Positions 43,267 to 50,813 of a DNA stretch of 64,000 nt are shown here, piece after piece. The notes under the pieces are model-generated. The model was not told the origin of the DNA. It saw nothing but the letters and a program-made list of their open reading frames with translations, and did no database searches. The position numbers were made by a program, and so were the translations under genes. Source of the stretch: Candidatus Gastranaerophilales bacterium (GTDB lineage: Bacteria > Cyanobacteriota > Vampirovibrionia > Gastranaerophilales > CAJFVJ01); contig CALUSR010000002.1 of NCBI GenBank assembly GCA_944323485.1, positions 380,048 to 444,047 on the forward strand, in the 5' to 3' direction. Each line of letters opens with the position of its first letter. Within the stretch, counting starts at the first letter, position 1.

Positions 43267-44076
43267 ATGGAATCCGAAAAAATTCGTATAGTCAGTGTGG
43301 TAAATGATTTTGACTTCTACAAAAAAGTAGTCAACCTGAGTCCATGCCTGAAAACATATCAGGTATGCGTATATGACAACACAAAAGAAAATATAGGAAT
43401 ATCAGAGAGATACAACGACTTTATAACAAAAAACATCGCAGCAGACAGCGATTTCTGGGTAATTTTCTGCCATCAGGACTTCGGCTTCTTCGAAGACCCT
43501 TATGACAAGCTGAAAGATTTGGATAAAAATTGTGTATATGGAGTTATCGCCCCGAAAAACGGAATAAACTTAATCCGCATTCTGAAATCAAAACTCGTCG
43601 CAAACATGGACTACTATCCGTCGATAAAAATTGACATAAGAGGGCTGATTCCTTTTTCGAAACATAAATTCATCGATATTCACAAAAAACCGAAAAGATG
43701 CAGACATCTATCAAGACATTTTATCGGACAGATAAATCAGGGAAATAACAACTTTGATTTTCAAAAAAACGGTATCTTTTTGAAAGAGCCTACTACCGTA
43801 TCAACTGTTGACTGCTGCTGCATCATCGTCCACTCATCTTTAATTTTTGAGCATAACCTGAGATTTGATGAAAATCTCAAATGGCACATGTATGCAGAAG
43901 ACTTCTGCATCAACGCACGCAGGAATTACGGTATTCTCACAAAAGTTGTCCAGCTCGACTGCTTCCATACCAGTACGGGTAACTTAGATAACCTGGATGA
44001 AAACTTCTACAACTCGGCTGATTATATAAAGAAAAAATACAATATAGAATATATAAACAGTACGTGTATCGATTAA
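43267..44076 (+). CDS. Putative GT-A glycosyltransferase (family-2-like)
   Basis: 269 residues. The N-terminal IRIVSVVNDFDFYKKVV, VYDNTKENIGISERYND (about 37-53) and FWVIFCHQDFGFFE (about 63-76) fit a nucleotide-sugar GT-A fold with an HQD motif in place of the usual DxD, as seen in one group of GT2-like enzymes. The later Glu/Asp of WHMYAEDFCINARRNYG (about 214-230) would be the catalytic base region. It follows rmlA, so a rhamnosyl or related transfer in surface polysaccharide is plausible. Donor and acceptor are unknown. Confidence 0.7.
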   Translation: MESEKIRIVSVVNDFDFYKKVVNLSPCLKTYQVCVYDNTKENIGISERYNDFITKNIAADSDFWVIFCHQDFGFFEDPYDKLKDLDKNCVYGVIAPKNGINLIRILKSKLVANMDYYPSIKIDIRGLIPFSKHKFIDIHKKPKRCRHLSRHFIGQINQGNNNFDFQKNGIFLKEPTTVSTVDCCCIIVHSSLIFEHNLRFDENLKWHMYAEDFCINARRNYGILTKVVQLDCFHTSTGNLDNLDENFYNSADYIKKKYNIEYINSTCID

Positions 44077-44130
44077 TTTTTATGTTTATGCTTATATATG
44101 TAACAGATAAAAAAATGGAATCTTAGTGGT

Positions 44131-45003
44131 ATGTCAAGGATAAATATCTGTTTTGCATGTGACGATAACTATGCAAAATTATGCGGGGTGTCTATTGCCT
44201 CAATACTCAACAAAGCAAAAGACAGTGATGACTTGAATTTTTATATATTGAATTATCACATCTCAGAAAAAAACAAAGCAAAATTTGAACACCTCAAAAA
44301 AATAAAAGACTGCGATATCAACTTCTTCAAGATAGATGATGAAAGGTTCAAAAATCTATACCTTCCTGAGAAAAAAGGCTATCTAAGCATAGCAGCCTAT
44401 CTGCGCTTCGTAATCAGCTCTTTATTCAGGGGAATAGACAAAATTTTATATCTCGACTGTGATGTCATCGCAACGACAAGTCTTGAAGAGATTTATAACA
44501 CTGATATAGAAGACTTTTATGCCGCCATGGTCAAAGATACATCATCAGAAGAAAACTGCGAAAGGCTTCATTTTAATCCTGAGGATATATACTACAACTC
44601 AGGCGTAATTTTGATGAACCTCAAAAAATGGAGAGAGGATAACCTCGAACAAATCCTCTTCAACACAATAGATGAAGGACTCGACGATCAGGATATTCTG
44701 AACATTGCAATGAAAGGACAAATCAAAACTCTTGACCCGAAATGGAACTGGCAGGGGAAAGCAAAATATTATCCAAAAGGAGAAAAATATCCGAATCTGA
44801 TACACTTCATCACAGCTTACAAACCTTGGAGAACAGGTTCAAGAAAAGGATTTAACAAAGAATATTTCAAAAACCTAAAACTTACTCCCTGGAATAATAT
44901 CTATGAACAATATTTTTCAAGATATTTTCCGAATATTTCAAGAGACAGAAAATACCTTCATATATGCTTCTGTGGAGTAAAAACAAGAGTAAAAATATCC
45001 TGA
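44131..45003 (+). CDS. Glycosyltransferase family 8
   Basis: 290 residues, retaining GT-A enzyme of the LPS glucosyl/galactosyltransferase type. The family opens INICFACDDNYAKLCGVSIASIL (about 4-26); AAYLRFVISSLFRGIDKILYLDCDVIA (about 89-115) contains the DxD metal motif (DCD); YYNSGVILMNLKKW (about 151-164) and LDDQDILNIAM (about 182-192) are conserved; HFITAYKPW carries the C-terminal His. Weak ribosome site. Closes the rhamnose/surface polysaccharide block. Confidence 0.88.
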   Translation: MSRINICFACDDNYAKLCGVSIASILNKAKDSDDLNFYILNYHISEKNKAKFEHLKKIKDCDINFFKIDDERFKNLYLPEKKGYLSIAAYLRFVISSLFRGIDKILYLDCDVIATTSLEEIYNTDIEDFYAAMVKDTSSEENCERLHFNPEDIYYNSGVILMNLKKWREDNLEQILFNTIDEGLDDQDILNIAMKGQIKTLDPKWNWQGKAKYYPKGEKYPNLIHFITAYKPWRTGSRKGFNKEYFKNLKLTPWNNIYEQYFSRYFPNISRDRKYLHICFCGVKTRVKIS

Positions 45004-45012
45004 TATACACAC

Positions 45013-45050
45013 AAAAAAAAAGCCGTCAGCTTTATTTTAGAAACGACGGC
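45013..45050 (-). terminator. Minus-strand terminator with no intact gene before it
   Basis: On the minus strand GCCGTC-loop-GACGGC followed by nine T's. No plus-strand T tract, so it does not serve the GT8 gene. The minus-strand sequence before it (45056-45130) reads as a short gene tail only. Confidence 0.65.
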
Positions 45051-45055
45051 AAGAC

Positions 45056-45130
45056 TTAAAGGGGAGGAGGTTTTGGTATATTATATTTATCGGCTTCTTT
45101 CATAAAAACTTTAGGATTTTCTTTTAAATC
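45056..45130 (-). pseudogene. Possible gene remnant (C-terminal tail)
   Basis: Minus-strand frame DLKENPKVFMKEADKYN followed by IPKPPPL and TAA, ending 5 bases before a strong terminator; upstream frames are broken. The residue pattern looks protein-like rather than random, but it is only 24 codons. It could also be a tiny 15-residue ORF from the ATG at 45103. Confidence 0.25.
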
Positions 45131-45247
45131 TTAACATTTTGTTACATCATCTCAAATAATTCTCAAATTTCTTTCAAACATTGTATCCAAAAAGATTTTT
45201 TGTCTTATAATTGTAGTATTAATTACAGGGTTAAAAAAGAGGAAGAT

Positions 45248-46282
45248 ATGAGAGATAAACTTCAGCAAATAAAAATAGACGCACTCGTCTTGATAGACAA
45301 TGCTCAAACACTCGAAGACATAGAAGAAGTAAAACTGAAATTTCTCAGCAGAAAAGGAGAACTGAACTCTTTCAAAAAGAAAATTAAAGACCTTCCAGCT
45401 GACCAAAAACCGGTTATAGGTGCTCTGGCAAATGAAATAGCTCAGGAACTCGAACAAAAACTGAACGATAAACTCTACATTCTGCAAAGAGAAGAAATCC
45501 TAAAGAGAATTGAAAGCGAAAAAATTGACATAACAATGCCGGGGAAAGCAGTTTATTCAGGCAAAAAACACCCGCTTACAACAACAATTGATGAAATAGT
45601 CGAAATCTTTCAGGGTATGGGTTTCTCGCTTGTTGAATCACAACACTCGCCAGAAGTCGAAACAGAACACTACAACTTTGATATGCTGAATTTCCCTCCG
45701 GACCATCCGGCAAGAGATATGCAAGATACTTTCTACACACAGCTTGCACCTAATGTAATCCTGAGAAGCCACACCTCAAACTCTCAGGTCAGAGAAATGC
45801 AAACAAAAAAACCGCCGCTGAGAGTCGTTATCCCAGGTAGAGTTTACCGTGCAGAAGATGTCAGCAGCAGAAAAAACAACCTCTTCCATCAGGTAGAAGG
45901 TTTTATGGTTGACAAAGACATCACCTTCGGAGATATGAAAGGCGTGTTGAACGAGTTCATCAGACTCTACTTCGGTCAATCAAGACCGACAAGATTCAGA
46001 AGCAGCTTCTTCCCCTTCACGGAACCAAGCGCCGAAATTGATGTTCAATGCATTATGTGCAAAGGGAAAGGATGCCGTGTCTGCTCACAATCAGGCTGGT
46101 TAGAAATTCTCGGAGCAGGAATGATTGACCCGAATGTTCTGAAAAATGCCGGCATCGATCCTGATGTTTACAGCGGATTTGCTTTTGGTATGGGTGTTGA
46201 AAGACTTGCCATGCTCAAGTATGCAATAAATGATATCAGATTGTTTTTCAACAACGATATCAGATTTTTGAAACAGTTTTAG
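45248..46282 (+). CDS. pheS: Phenylalanyl-tRNA synthetase alpha chain
   Basis: Catalytic subunit of the alpha2-beta2 enzyme charging tRNA-Phe. 344 residues from the ATG at 45248, with AGAGGAAG upstream; a frame from 45200 lies in the promoter zone. N-terminal coiled-coil (about 1-85), class II motif 2 region around PGRVYRAEDVSSRKNNLFHQVEGF (two blocks, about 197-220), a Cys-rich CIMCKGKGCRVCSQSG insertion near 275, and motif 3 GFAFGMGVERLAML (about 315-328). Followed by pheT 26 bases on. Confidence 0.96.
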   Translation: MRDKLQQIKIDALVLIDNAQTLEDIEEVKLKFLSRKGELNSFKKKIKDLPADQKPVIGALANEIAQELEQKLNDKLYILQREEILKRIESEKIDITMPGKAVYSGKKHPLTTTIDEIVEIFQGMGFSLVESQHSPEVETEHYNFDMLNFPPDHPARDMQDTFYTQLAPNVILRSHTSNSQVREMQTKKPPLRVVIPGRVYRAEDVSSRKNNLFHQVEGFMVDKDITFGDMKGVLNEFIRLYFGQSRPTRFRSSFFPFTEPSAEIDVQCIMCKGKGCRVCSQSGWLEILGAGMIDPNVLKNAGIDPDVYSGFAFGMGVERLAMLKYAINDIRLFFNNDIRFLKQF

Positions 46283-46308
46283 TATTTAATAAATAGGAAT
46301 TTAAAATA

Positions 46309-48771
46309 ATGATTGTATCACTAGAGTGGTTAAACGAATTTGTTGACCTTTCAGGCATAAGCGAAGAAGAAATTGCACACGCTCTTACTATGAGCGGATT
46401 AGAAGTTGAAGAAACGGAAAAAATTACTGCAAAATTCTCAAATATCAAAACAGCAAGAATTCTCGAAATAAAAGACCATCCAAACTCCGATCACCTGCAT
46501 CTTGTCACCGTCTTCAACGGTGAAACAAACAAAGAAGTTGTATGCGGTGCTCAGAATATCAAACCGAATCAAATAATCCCCTACGCAAGCGTCGGATCAA
46601 AAGTTCTCGACCGTAAAACAGGAGAACAATTTGAACTCAAACCGGTCAAAATCAGAGGCATTGAATCTGAAGGCATGCTCTGCTCCGCTGATGAACTCGG
46701 AGTAAGTGATATTTATAAACAGGAAGAAGACGGAATACTTATCCTTCAGAATTTCTTCCCTGATATCGAAGTCGGAAAAGATTTGAAAGAAGTCTTTGGC
46801 ATCCATGATGATGTTGCCTTCCACACAGCTCCAACAGCAAACAGGGGTGACCAGATGTCTGTAATCGGCATTGCTCGTGAGCTTTCAGCAATCTTTAATC
46901 GTGAAATGAAAAAAGCTAAAGTAATAACCGAAGCCAATACACCTGATTTCAAATTTGAAGTTGAAATAAAAGACGAAGATACCTGCAAATATTATTCTAT
47001 AGCAGTTTTGAAAGACCTCAAAACAGCAGACTCCCCGCAGTGGATGAAAAGACGTCTTGAATCAGCAGGGGTTAGAAGTATCAACAACATCGTAGACATC
47101 ACAAATTATGTAATGCTCGAATACGGTCAGCCATTGCACGCTTTTGACCTGCATAAACTTGATAACTACCTCTGCGTAAGAAGAGCTCAACCGGGAGAAA
47201 CTGTTACGACTCTCGACGGAAACGAGCACAAACTCGTAAAAGACGTTGTTGTCAATGCAACAAAAGACCACGCTGTCGGGTTAGCAGGCGTTATGGGCGG
47301 AGCTAACTCAGAAATAGATGAAACAACAACAGATATCGCTCTTGAGTCTGCTTATTTTACCCCGAAAACAAACAGACGCTCATCAAGAGCCGCAGGAGTC
47401 AGAACAGAAGCCTGCGCGCGCTTTGAAAGAGGAGTTGACATCGAAAATGTCAGACCGTCGCTTATGCGTGCCGTTGAACTCCTGAAAGAATACGCAGGAG
47501 CAAAATTCATCGGTATGACAGCAGCAGGCGATGATATTCTCGATGAAATAATCATTACCTTGAGATTTAACCAGATGAAGAGAATTTTGGGAATAGACGT
47601 CCCTCAGGCTAAATGCATCGAAATTCTCGAAAACCTCGGATTTGAACTCTGCGGCAAAAACGAAATCGCTGCAAGATTCAGAGTTCCGTCTTACCGACAA
47701 AATGATGTTACAAGAGAAATTGACTTGATTGAAGAAATAGCAAGAATTTACGGCTACGACAAAATAGAACCGACGCTGCCTTCAAAGACTGTTTCTCCTG
47801 TTATCACAGATGAAACACGTCTTACTAACGAACTTAATAAGCTCTTTGTGGCAAGAGGTTTTTATGAAATAATGACATCTTCTCTTGTTGGCGACGGTAT
47901 CTACAAATGGGCAGGCGTTTCTTACAACCCTGAGAAAGCGCTGAAAGTTGCAAACCCTCAGTCAGAAGATTATACAATGCTCAGACAGTCACTGGTGCCA
48001 AGCATCCTGAATGTTATTAAACGCAATTTTGACAACGGACAAAAAGATTTGTGGCTGTATGAAATCGGAAAAACCTATTTCATAGAACAACCTGCAACCA
48101 ACACTGACTCAGGAGTCAAAGAAACTCGAGTTCTTGCAGGTGCTATGACAGGAAATGTTGCTTCTTCAAAATGGTCCTGTGAAGGAGAATCTGTTGACTT
48201 TTATGACGTAAAAGGAGTTGTCGAAAACATTCTGCAAATCTTGAAGCTTGACTCAAGAATACAATACAGACCGCTCGAAGATGTCCCCTACTATCACCCT
48301 GGAAAAGCGGCAGAAGTCGTTCTCCTCGGGAAAACTCCGCAGCGTCTTGCAGTATTCGGAGAACTTCACCCTGATGTAATTAACAACTGCAGATTGAGTC
48401 AGGATGTTTATCTCTTCGAAATTTACATTGAAGATATTATGAAGCTGATGAACTTCTCAACTCCGAAGTTTAAAGAACTTCCGGTTTATCCGGCAGTAAG
48501 CAGGGATATGGCATTCATAATAAAAGATGACGTTCCTCATCAGGATATAGTAAGAATAATCAAAAAAGCATCCTCTCACCTGTTCCAAAAAACAGATTTG
48601 TTCGATGTTTACAAAGGCGAACACATCAAAGAAGGATACAAAAGTGTAGCTTACAGAATCTACCTGCAAGACTTGAATGCAACCCTGACTGATGAAAGAG
48701 TCGAAGAAGAAATGAAAAAAATCAAAAACGCTATCAAAGCGGAATGGGCTGACTCAAAATTCAGAGAATAA
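46309..48771 (+). CDS. pheT: Phenylalanyl-tRNA synthetase beta chain
   Basis: 820 residues, full-length bacterial form. N-terminal tRNA-binding (OB) domain about 40-150 (ILEIKDHPNSDHLHLVTV), B3/B4 editing domain about 215-390, B5 about 405-475 (RVPSYRQNDVTREIDLIEEI), catalytic-like core, and the C-terminal anticodon-binding FDX-ACB domain about 725-820 (FKELPVYPAVSRDMAFI). Forms the pheST operon, ended by a perfect hairpin. tRNA-Phe itself lies at 53169. Confidence 0.96.
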   Translation: MIVSLEWLNEFVDLSGISEEEIAHALTMSGLEVEETEKITAKFSNIKTARILEIKDHPNSDHLHLVTVFNGETNKEVVCGAQNIKPNQIIPYASVGSKVLDRKTGEQFELKPVKIRGIESEGMLCSADELGVSDIYKQEEDGILILQNFFPDIEVGKDLKEVFGIHDDVAFHTAPTANRGDQMSVIGIARELSAIFNREMKKAKVITEANTPDFKFEVEIKDEDTCKYYSIAVLKDLKTADSPQWMKRRLESAGVRSINNIVDITNYVMLEYGQPLHAFDLHKLDNYLCVRRAQPGETVTTLDGNEHKLVKDVVVNATKDHAVGLAGVMGGANSEIDETTTDIALESAYFTPKTNRRSSRAAGVRTEACARFERGVDIENVRPSLMRAVELLKEYAGAKFIGMTAAGDDILDEIIITLRFNQMKRILGIDVPQAKCIEILENLGFELCGKNEIAARFRVPSYRQNDVTREIDLIEEIARIYGYDKIEPTLPSKTVSPVITDETRLTNELNKLFVARGFYEIMTSSLVGDGIYKWAGVSYNPEKALKVANPQSEDYTMLRQSLVPSILNVIKRNFDNGQKDLWLYEIGKTYFIEQPATNTDSGVKETRVLAGAMTGNVASSKWSCEGESVDFYDVKGVVENILQILKLDSRIQYRPLEDVPYYHPGKAAEVVLLGKTPQRLAVFGELHPDVINNCRLSQDVYLFEIYIEDIMKLMNFSTPKFKELPVYPAVSRDMAFIIKDDVPHQDIVRIIKKASSHLFQKTDLFDVYKGEHIKEGYKSVAYRIYLQDLNATLTDERVEEEMKKIKNAIKAEWADSKFRE

Positions 48772-48790
48772 GGAATAATAAACTCATATA

Positions 48791-48825
48791 AACAAGCCAT
48801 TATCTAAAAGATAATGGCTTGTTTA
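48791..48825 (+). terminator. Terminator of pheST
   Basis: AACAAGCCATTATC, 5-base loop, GATAATGGCTTGTT: 14-bp perfect stem, followed by a short T-containing tail. Nearly symmetric, so it may also serve the convergent gene at 48840. Confidence 0.8.
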
Positions 48826-48839
48826 TTGAAAAAATATTT

Positions 48840-49481
48840 CTATCCCCAAGCCTCAGGGTTCCAATCATCCATCTTCTTTGTATGATACAACATGGACAAA
48901 ATCGGCATAAACTCTTCAGCTCCGTTGAAGTCTCCGTCTGTATCTATATCGCCGAAGTCTGAGCCGAGTTCGTTATCTATTTTTATCGACACTTCTTGCC
49001 CGTTAATCAATCCGGTAACTTTTCCGTCTTCATCAAAGGATAAATTTATCTGGTCGTTGCCAAAATTTCCGTTTATAGAAACTTTGCTGTTTTTGTTTTT
49101 TATATCCAAATCAACATCCTGAGAACCTGTTGTTCCAGAAAGATTAAGCTTACCTCCGAACAAACTTTTCTTCTTCATCTTGAGTTCAGTTTCATTTCCG
49201 TCAAAATCCATATTGATTTTCTTGATGTTGCCAAGCCCCCAGGTAATGCCTGTTTTCATCTCATAAGAAAACTCTTTTCCGTTGACTTCACCTTTTGCTT
49301 TCCTAAAATCACCGTCAATCTCCATATCACAGCTATCCTGGGATGAGCCGGTTTCTACCTTATCAGAGTAAAGATTATTTGATGTTTTTATAATATCTGT
49401 ATCACCTCTGTTCTCTGCTTTTGATGATGTCGAAACAGAAGTCGTATTATTTACCTTAGGATCAAAAGAAATAGATGTCAT
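48840..49481 (-). CDS. Hypothetical protein, 213 residues (intact paralogue of the decayed gene at 8676)
   Basis: No signal peptide or membrane segment. The first ~50 residues are Ser/Thr/Asn-rich (MTSISFDPKVNNTTSVSTSS...), the rest alternates short beta-like strands with Gly turns (EIDGDFRKAKGEVNGKEFSY, VTGLINGQEVSIKID), suggesting repeated beta-hairpins, and the C-terminus is acidic (DFGDIDTDGDFNGAEEFMPI). The latter has an EF-hand-like DxDGDFNGAEE loop. Unknown function. A GAGGAGG-type site precedes the ATG. It shares an upstream element with the HD protein gene at 55651. Confidence 0.75.
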   Translation of the reverse strand: MTSISFDPKVNNTTSVSTSSKAENRGDTDIIKTSNNLYSDKVETGSSQDSCDMEIDGDFRKAKGEVNGKEFSYEMKTGITWGLGNIKKINMDFDGNETELKMKKKSLFGGKLNLSGTTGSQDVDLDIKNKNSKVSINGNFGNDQINLSFDEDGKVTGLINGQEVSIKIDNELGSDFGDIDTDGDFNGAEEFMPILSMLYHTKKMDDWNPEAWG

Positions 49482-49510
49482 TACATTCCTCCTCTTTTAT
49501 ATATACTGTA

Positions 49511-49540
49511 TATAAAACATATACCTTTAAAAAATTGCTA
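49511..49540 (-). promoter_or_regulatory. Shared upstream element TAGCAA-N10-GTATATG (copy 1)
   Basis: Minus strand: TAGCAA (49540-49535), 10 bases, GTATATG (49524-49518), then TTTATATA shortly after; 30-60 bases before the ATG at 49481. The same arrangement with the same 10-base gap occurs upstream of the gene at 55651-58674. Confidence 0.45.
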
Positions 49541-49630
49541 CTTAAGTTAAAAAAAATTATCATTTATGACAATGAAAAAAAGTGAAAAATCTCTCATACT
49601 GACTATGTACCACAATATGGAGGTCGAAGT

Positions 49631-49855
49631 ATGAAAGCTCTTACTTATATCTCTTTTGCTCTGGTAATTATCGGTGCCCTGAACTGGGGTCTGGTCGGTT
49701 TTTTGGGCGTGGATCTTGTTGCTGCCATATTTGGTGAAATGAGTGCAGTTTCAAGAGTTATCTATGCTCTTGTTGGTCTTAGCGGTATATTCTCGCTGAT
49801 ATCAGCCTTCCGCCACTGCACGACAAGTCCCTGCCACAACCGTGATTATTGCTAG
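49631..49855 (+). CDS. DUF378 small membrane protein
   Basis: 74 residues with two membrane segments (about 3-24 and 41-60). The DUF378 signature ALNWGLVGFLGVDLVAAIFG is at about 17-36. Family function is unknown; members are common as single small genes. The C-terminus CTTSPCHNRDYC adds three cysteines, which is not universal. The GGAGG site is 6 bases before the ATG. It converges on the prenyltransferase gene with a 4-base stop overlap. Confidence 0.9.
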   Translation: MKALTYISFALVIIGALNWGLVGFLGVDLVAAIFGEMSAVSRVIYALVGLSGIFSLISAFRHCTTSPCHNRDYC

Positions 49856-50811
49856 ATAAGTATCGCAACACATACTAAAAAAGAGAATGCGCCCATCAAA
49901 TTTCGTGCGAGATAAAATCTTATCATGAAATTCTGCGCATTCTTTTTTTCTATATCTTCCCACAGCTCAATCGGGCCCATCCACCACTTTCTTAAGAGAA
50001 TCGAGGTATCTCCTTCAACAAATTTTTTCATCAACACAACAAGCCCGACGCTCATCGGAAGAGTGAGAAAAGTTATCAAAAATTTGAGAGGAAGAACCCC
50101 TGAGCACATCAAAGCAAATATGTTTGCATAAGCTAAAACAAGCATAACAACAAGGGCATAAAACGCTTTCTTCTTCGAGCCAAGTATTGCACAGAGAGTT
50201 TTTTTATTTTCTTTCACATCAAAGTCATAATCCATAAGCGTGTGCACATGCAGAAGAACAACCGTCAACAAGCCTGTTGAAACTGACACCAAAACAGGAA
50301 CAAGAGAGAACTCTCCGCACATAACAAAATAGGTTCCCATGAACAATAACGGAGCAAAAGTTATCCCGACAGCAAGCTCGCCAAGACCAAAGTACGTAAG
50401 CCGAGGATAAAGCAGACAAATCACGCCCGCAGCAAAAGCTATCGCAGCAGGCTGCCAACCGCATACAAACGTAAGGTAAAGCCCGATAACAAATGCCGCA
50501 GCAAAATAAAACACAACAACTCCAAGAACCTGATTGATACTGACACTGCCATCAAGAATGTACTCGCACTTCCCTTTCTGTCTTGCCTGAATTGTCCCTG
50601 CCTCAGAAATATAATCAACATAATCATCTCCGAGATTTACCCCGAGCTGGGCAAATAACACACCAACAAGCGCAAGCAACCCGTTCAGAATATTTCCGCC
50701 GTCTTCAAGCGCAAAACAAAACACGACTGACCACGACATCAAAGCCATCGGCAAAGAATGAACTCTTGATGCCTTCAGCCAAAAAATTATTCTATCAAAA
50801 AATCGCTGCAT
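49852..50811 (-). CDS. UbiA-family prenyltransferase
   Basis: Integral-membrane prenyltransferase, 319 residues, about eight hydrophobic segments. The two Asp-rich Mg2+/diphosphate motifs are visible as NLGDDYVDY (about 59-67) and DYDFDVKENKKT (about 194-205). It fits menaquinone-type (MenA) or other quinone/tetrapyrrole side-chain enzymes; no neighbouring quinone genes identify the substrate. Starts 2 bases after the carbohydrate enzyme gene stop on the same strand. Confidence 0.87.
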   Translation of the reverse strand: MQRFFDRIIFWLKASRVHSLPMALMSWSVVFCFALEDGGNILNGLLALVGVLFAQLGVNLGDDYVDYISEAGTIQARQKGKCEYILDGSVSINQVLGVVVFYFAAAFVIGLYLTFVCGWQPAAIAFAAGVICLLYPRLTYFGLGELAVGITFAPLLFMGTYFVMCGEFSLVPVLVSVSTGLLTVVLLHVHTLMDYDFDVKENKKTLCAILGSKKKAFYALVVMLVLAYANIFALMCSGVLPLKFLITFLTLPMSVGLVVLMKKFVEGDTSILLRKWWMGPIELWEDIEKKNAQNFMIRFYLARNLMGAFSFLVCVAILI

Positions 50812-50813
50812 CC

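Noticed and set aside
45060-45247. T-box leader upstream of pheS
   Set aside because: The AGGGTGGNACCGCG T-box core is absent; only GGGGAGGAGG and an AT-rich tract are present. A weak -10-like TATAAT at 45206 is the only promoter hint, with a 19-base gap to TTGTAT.
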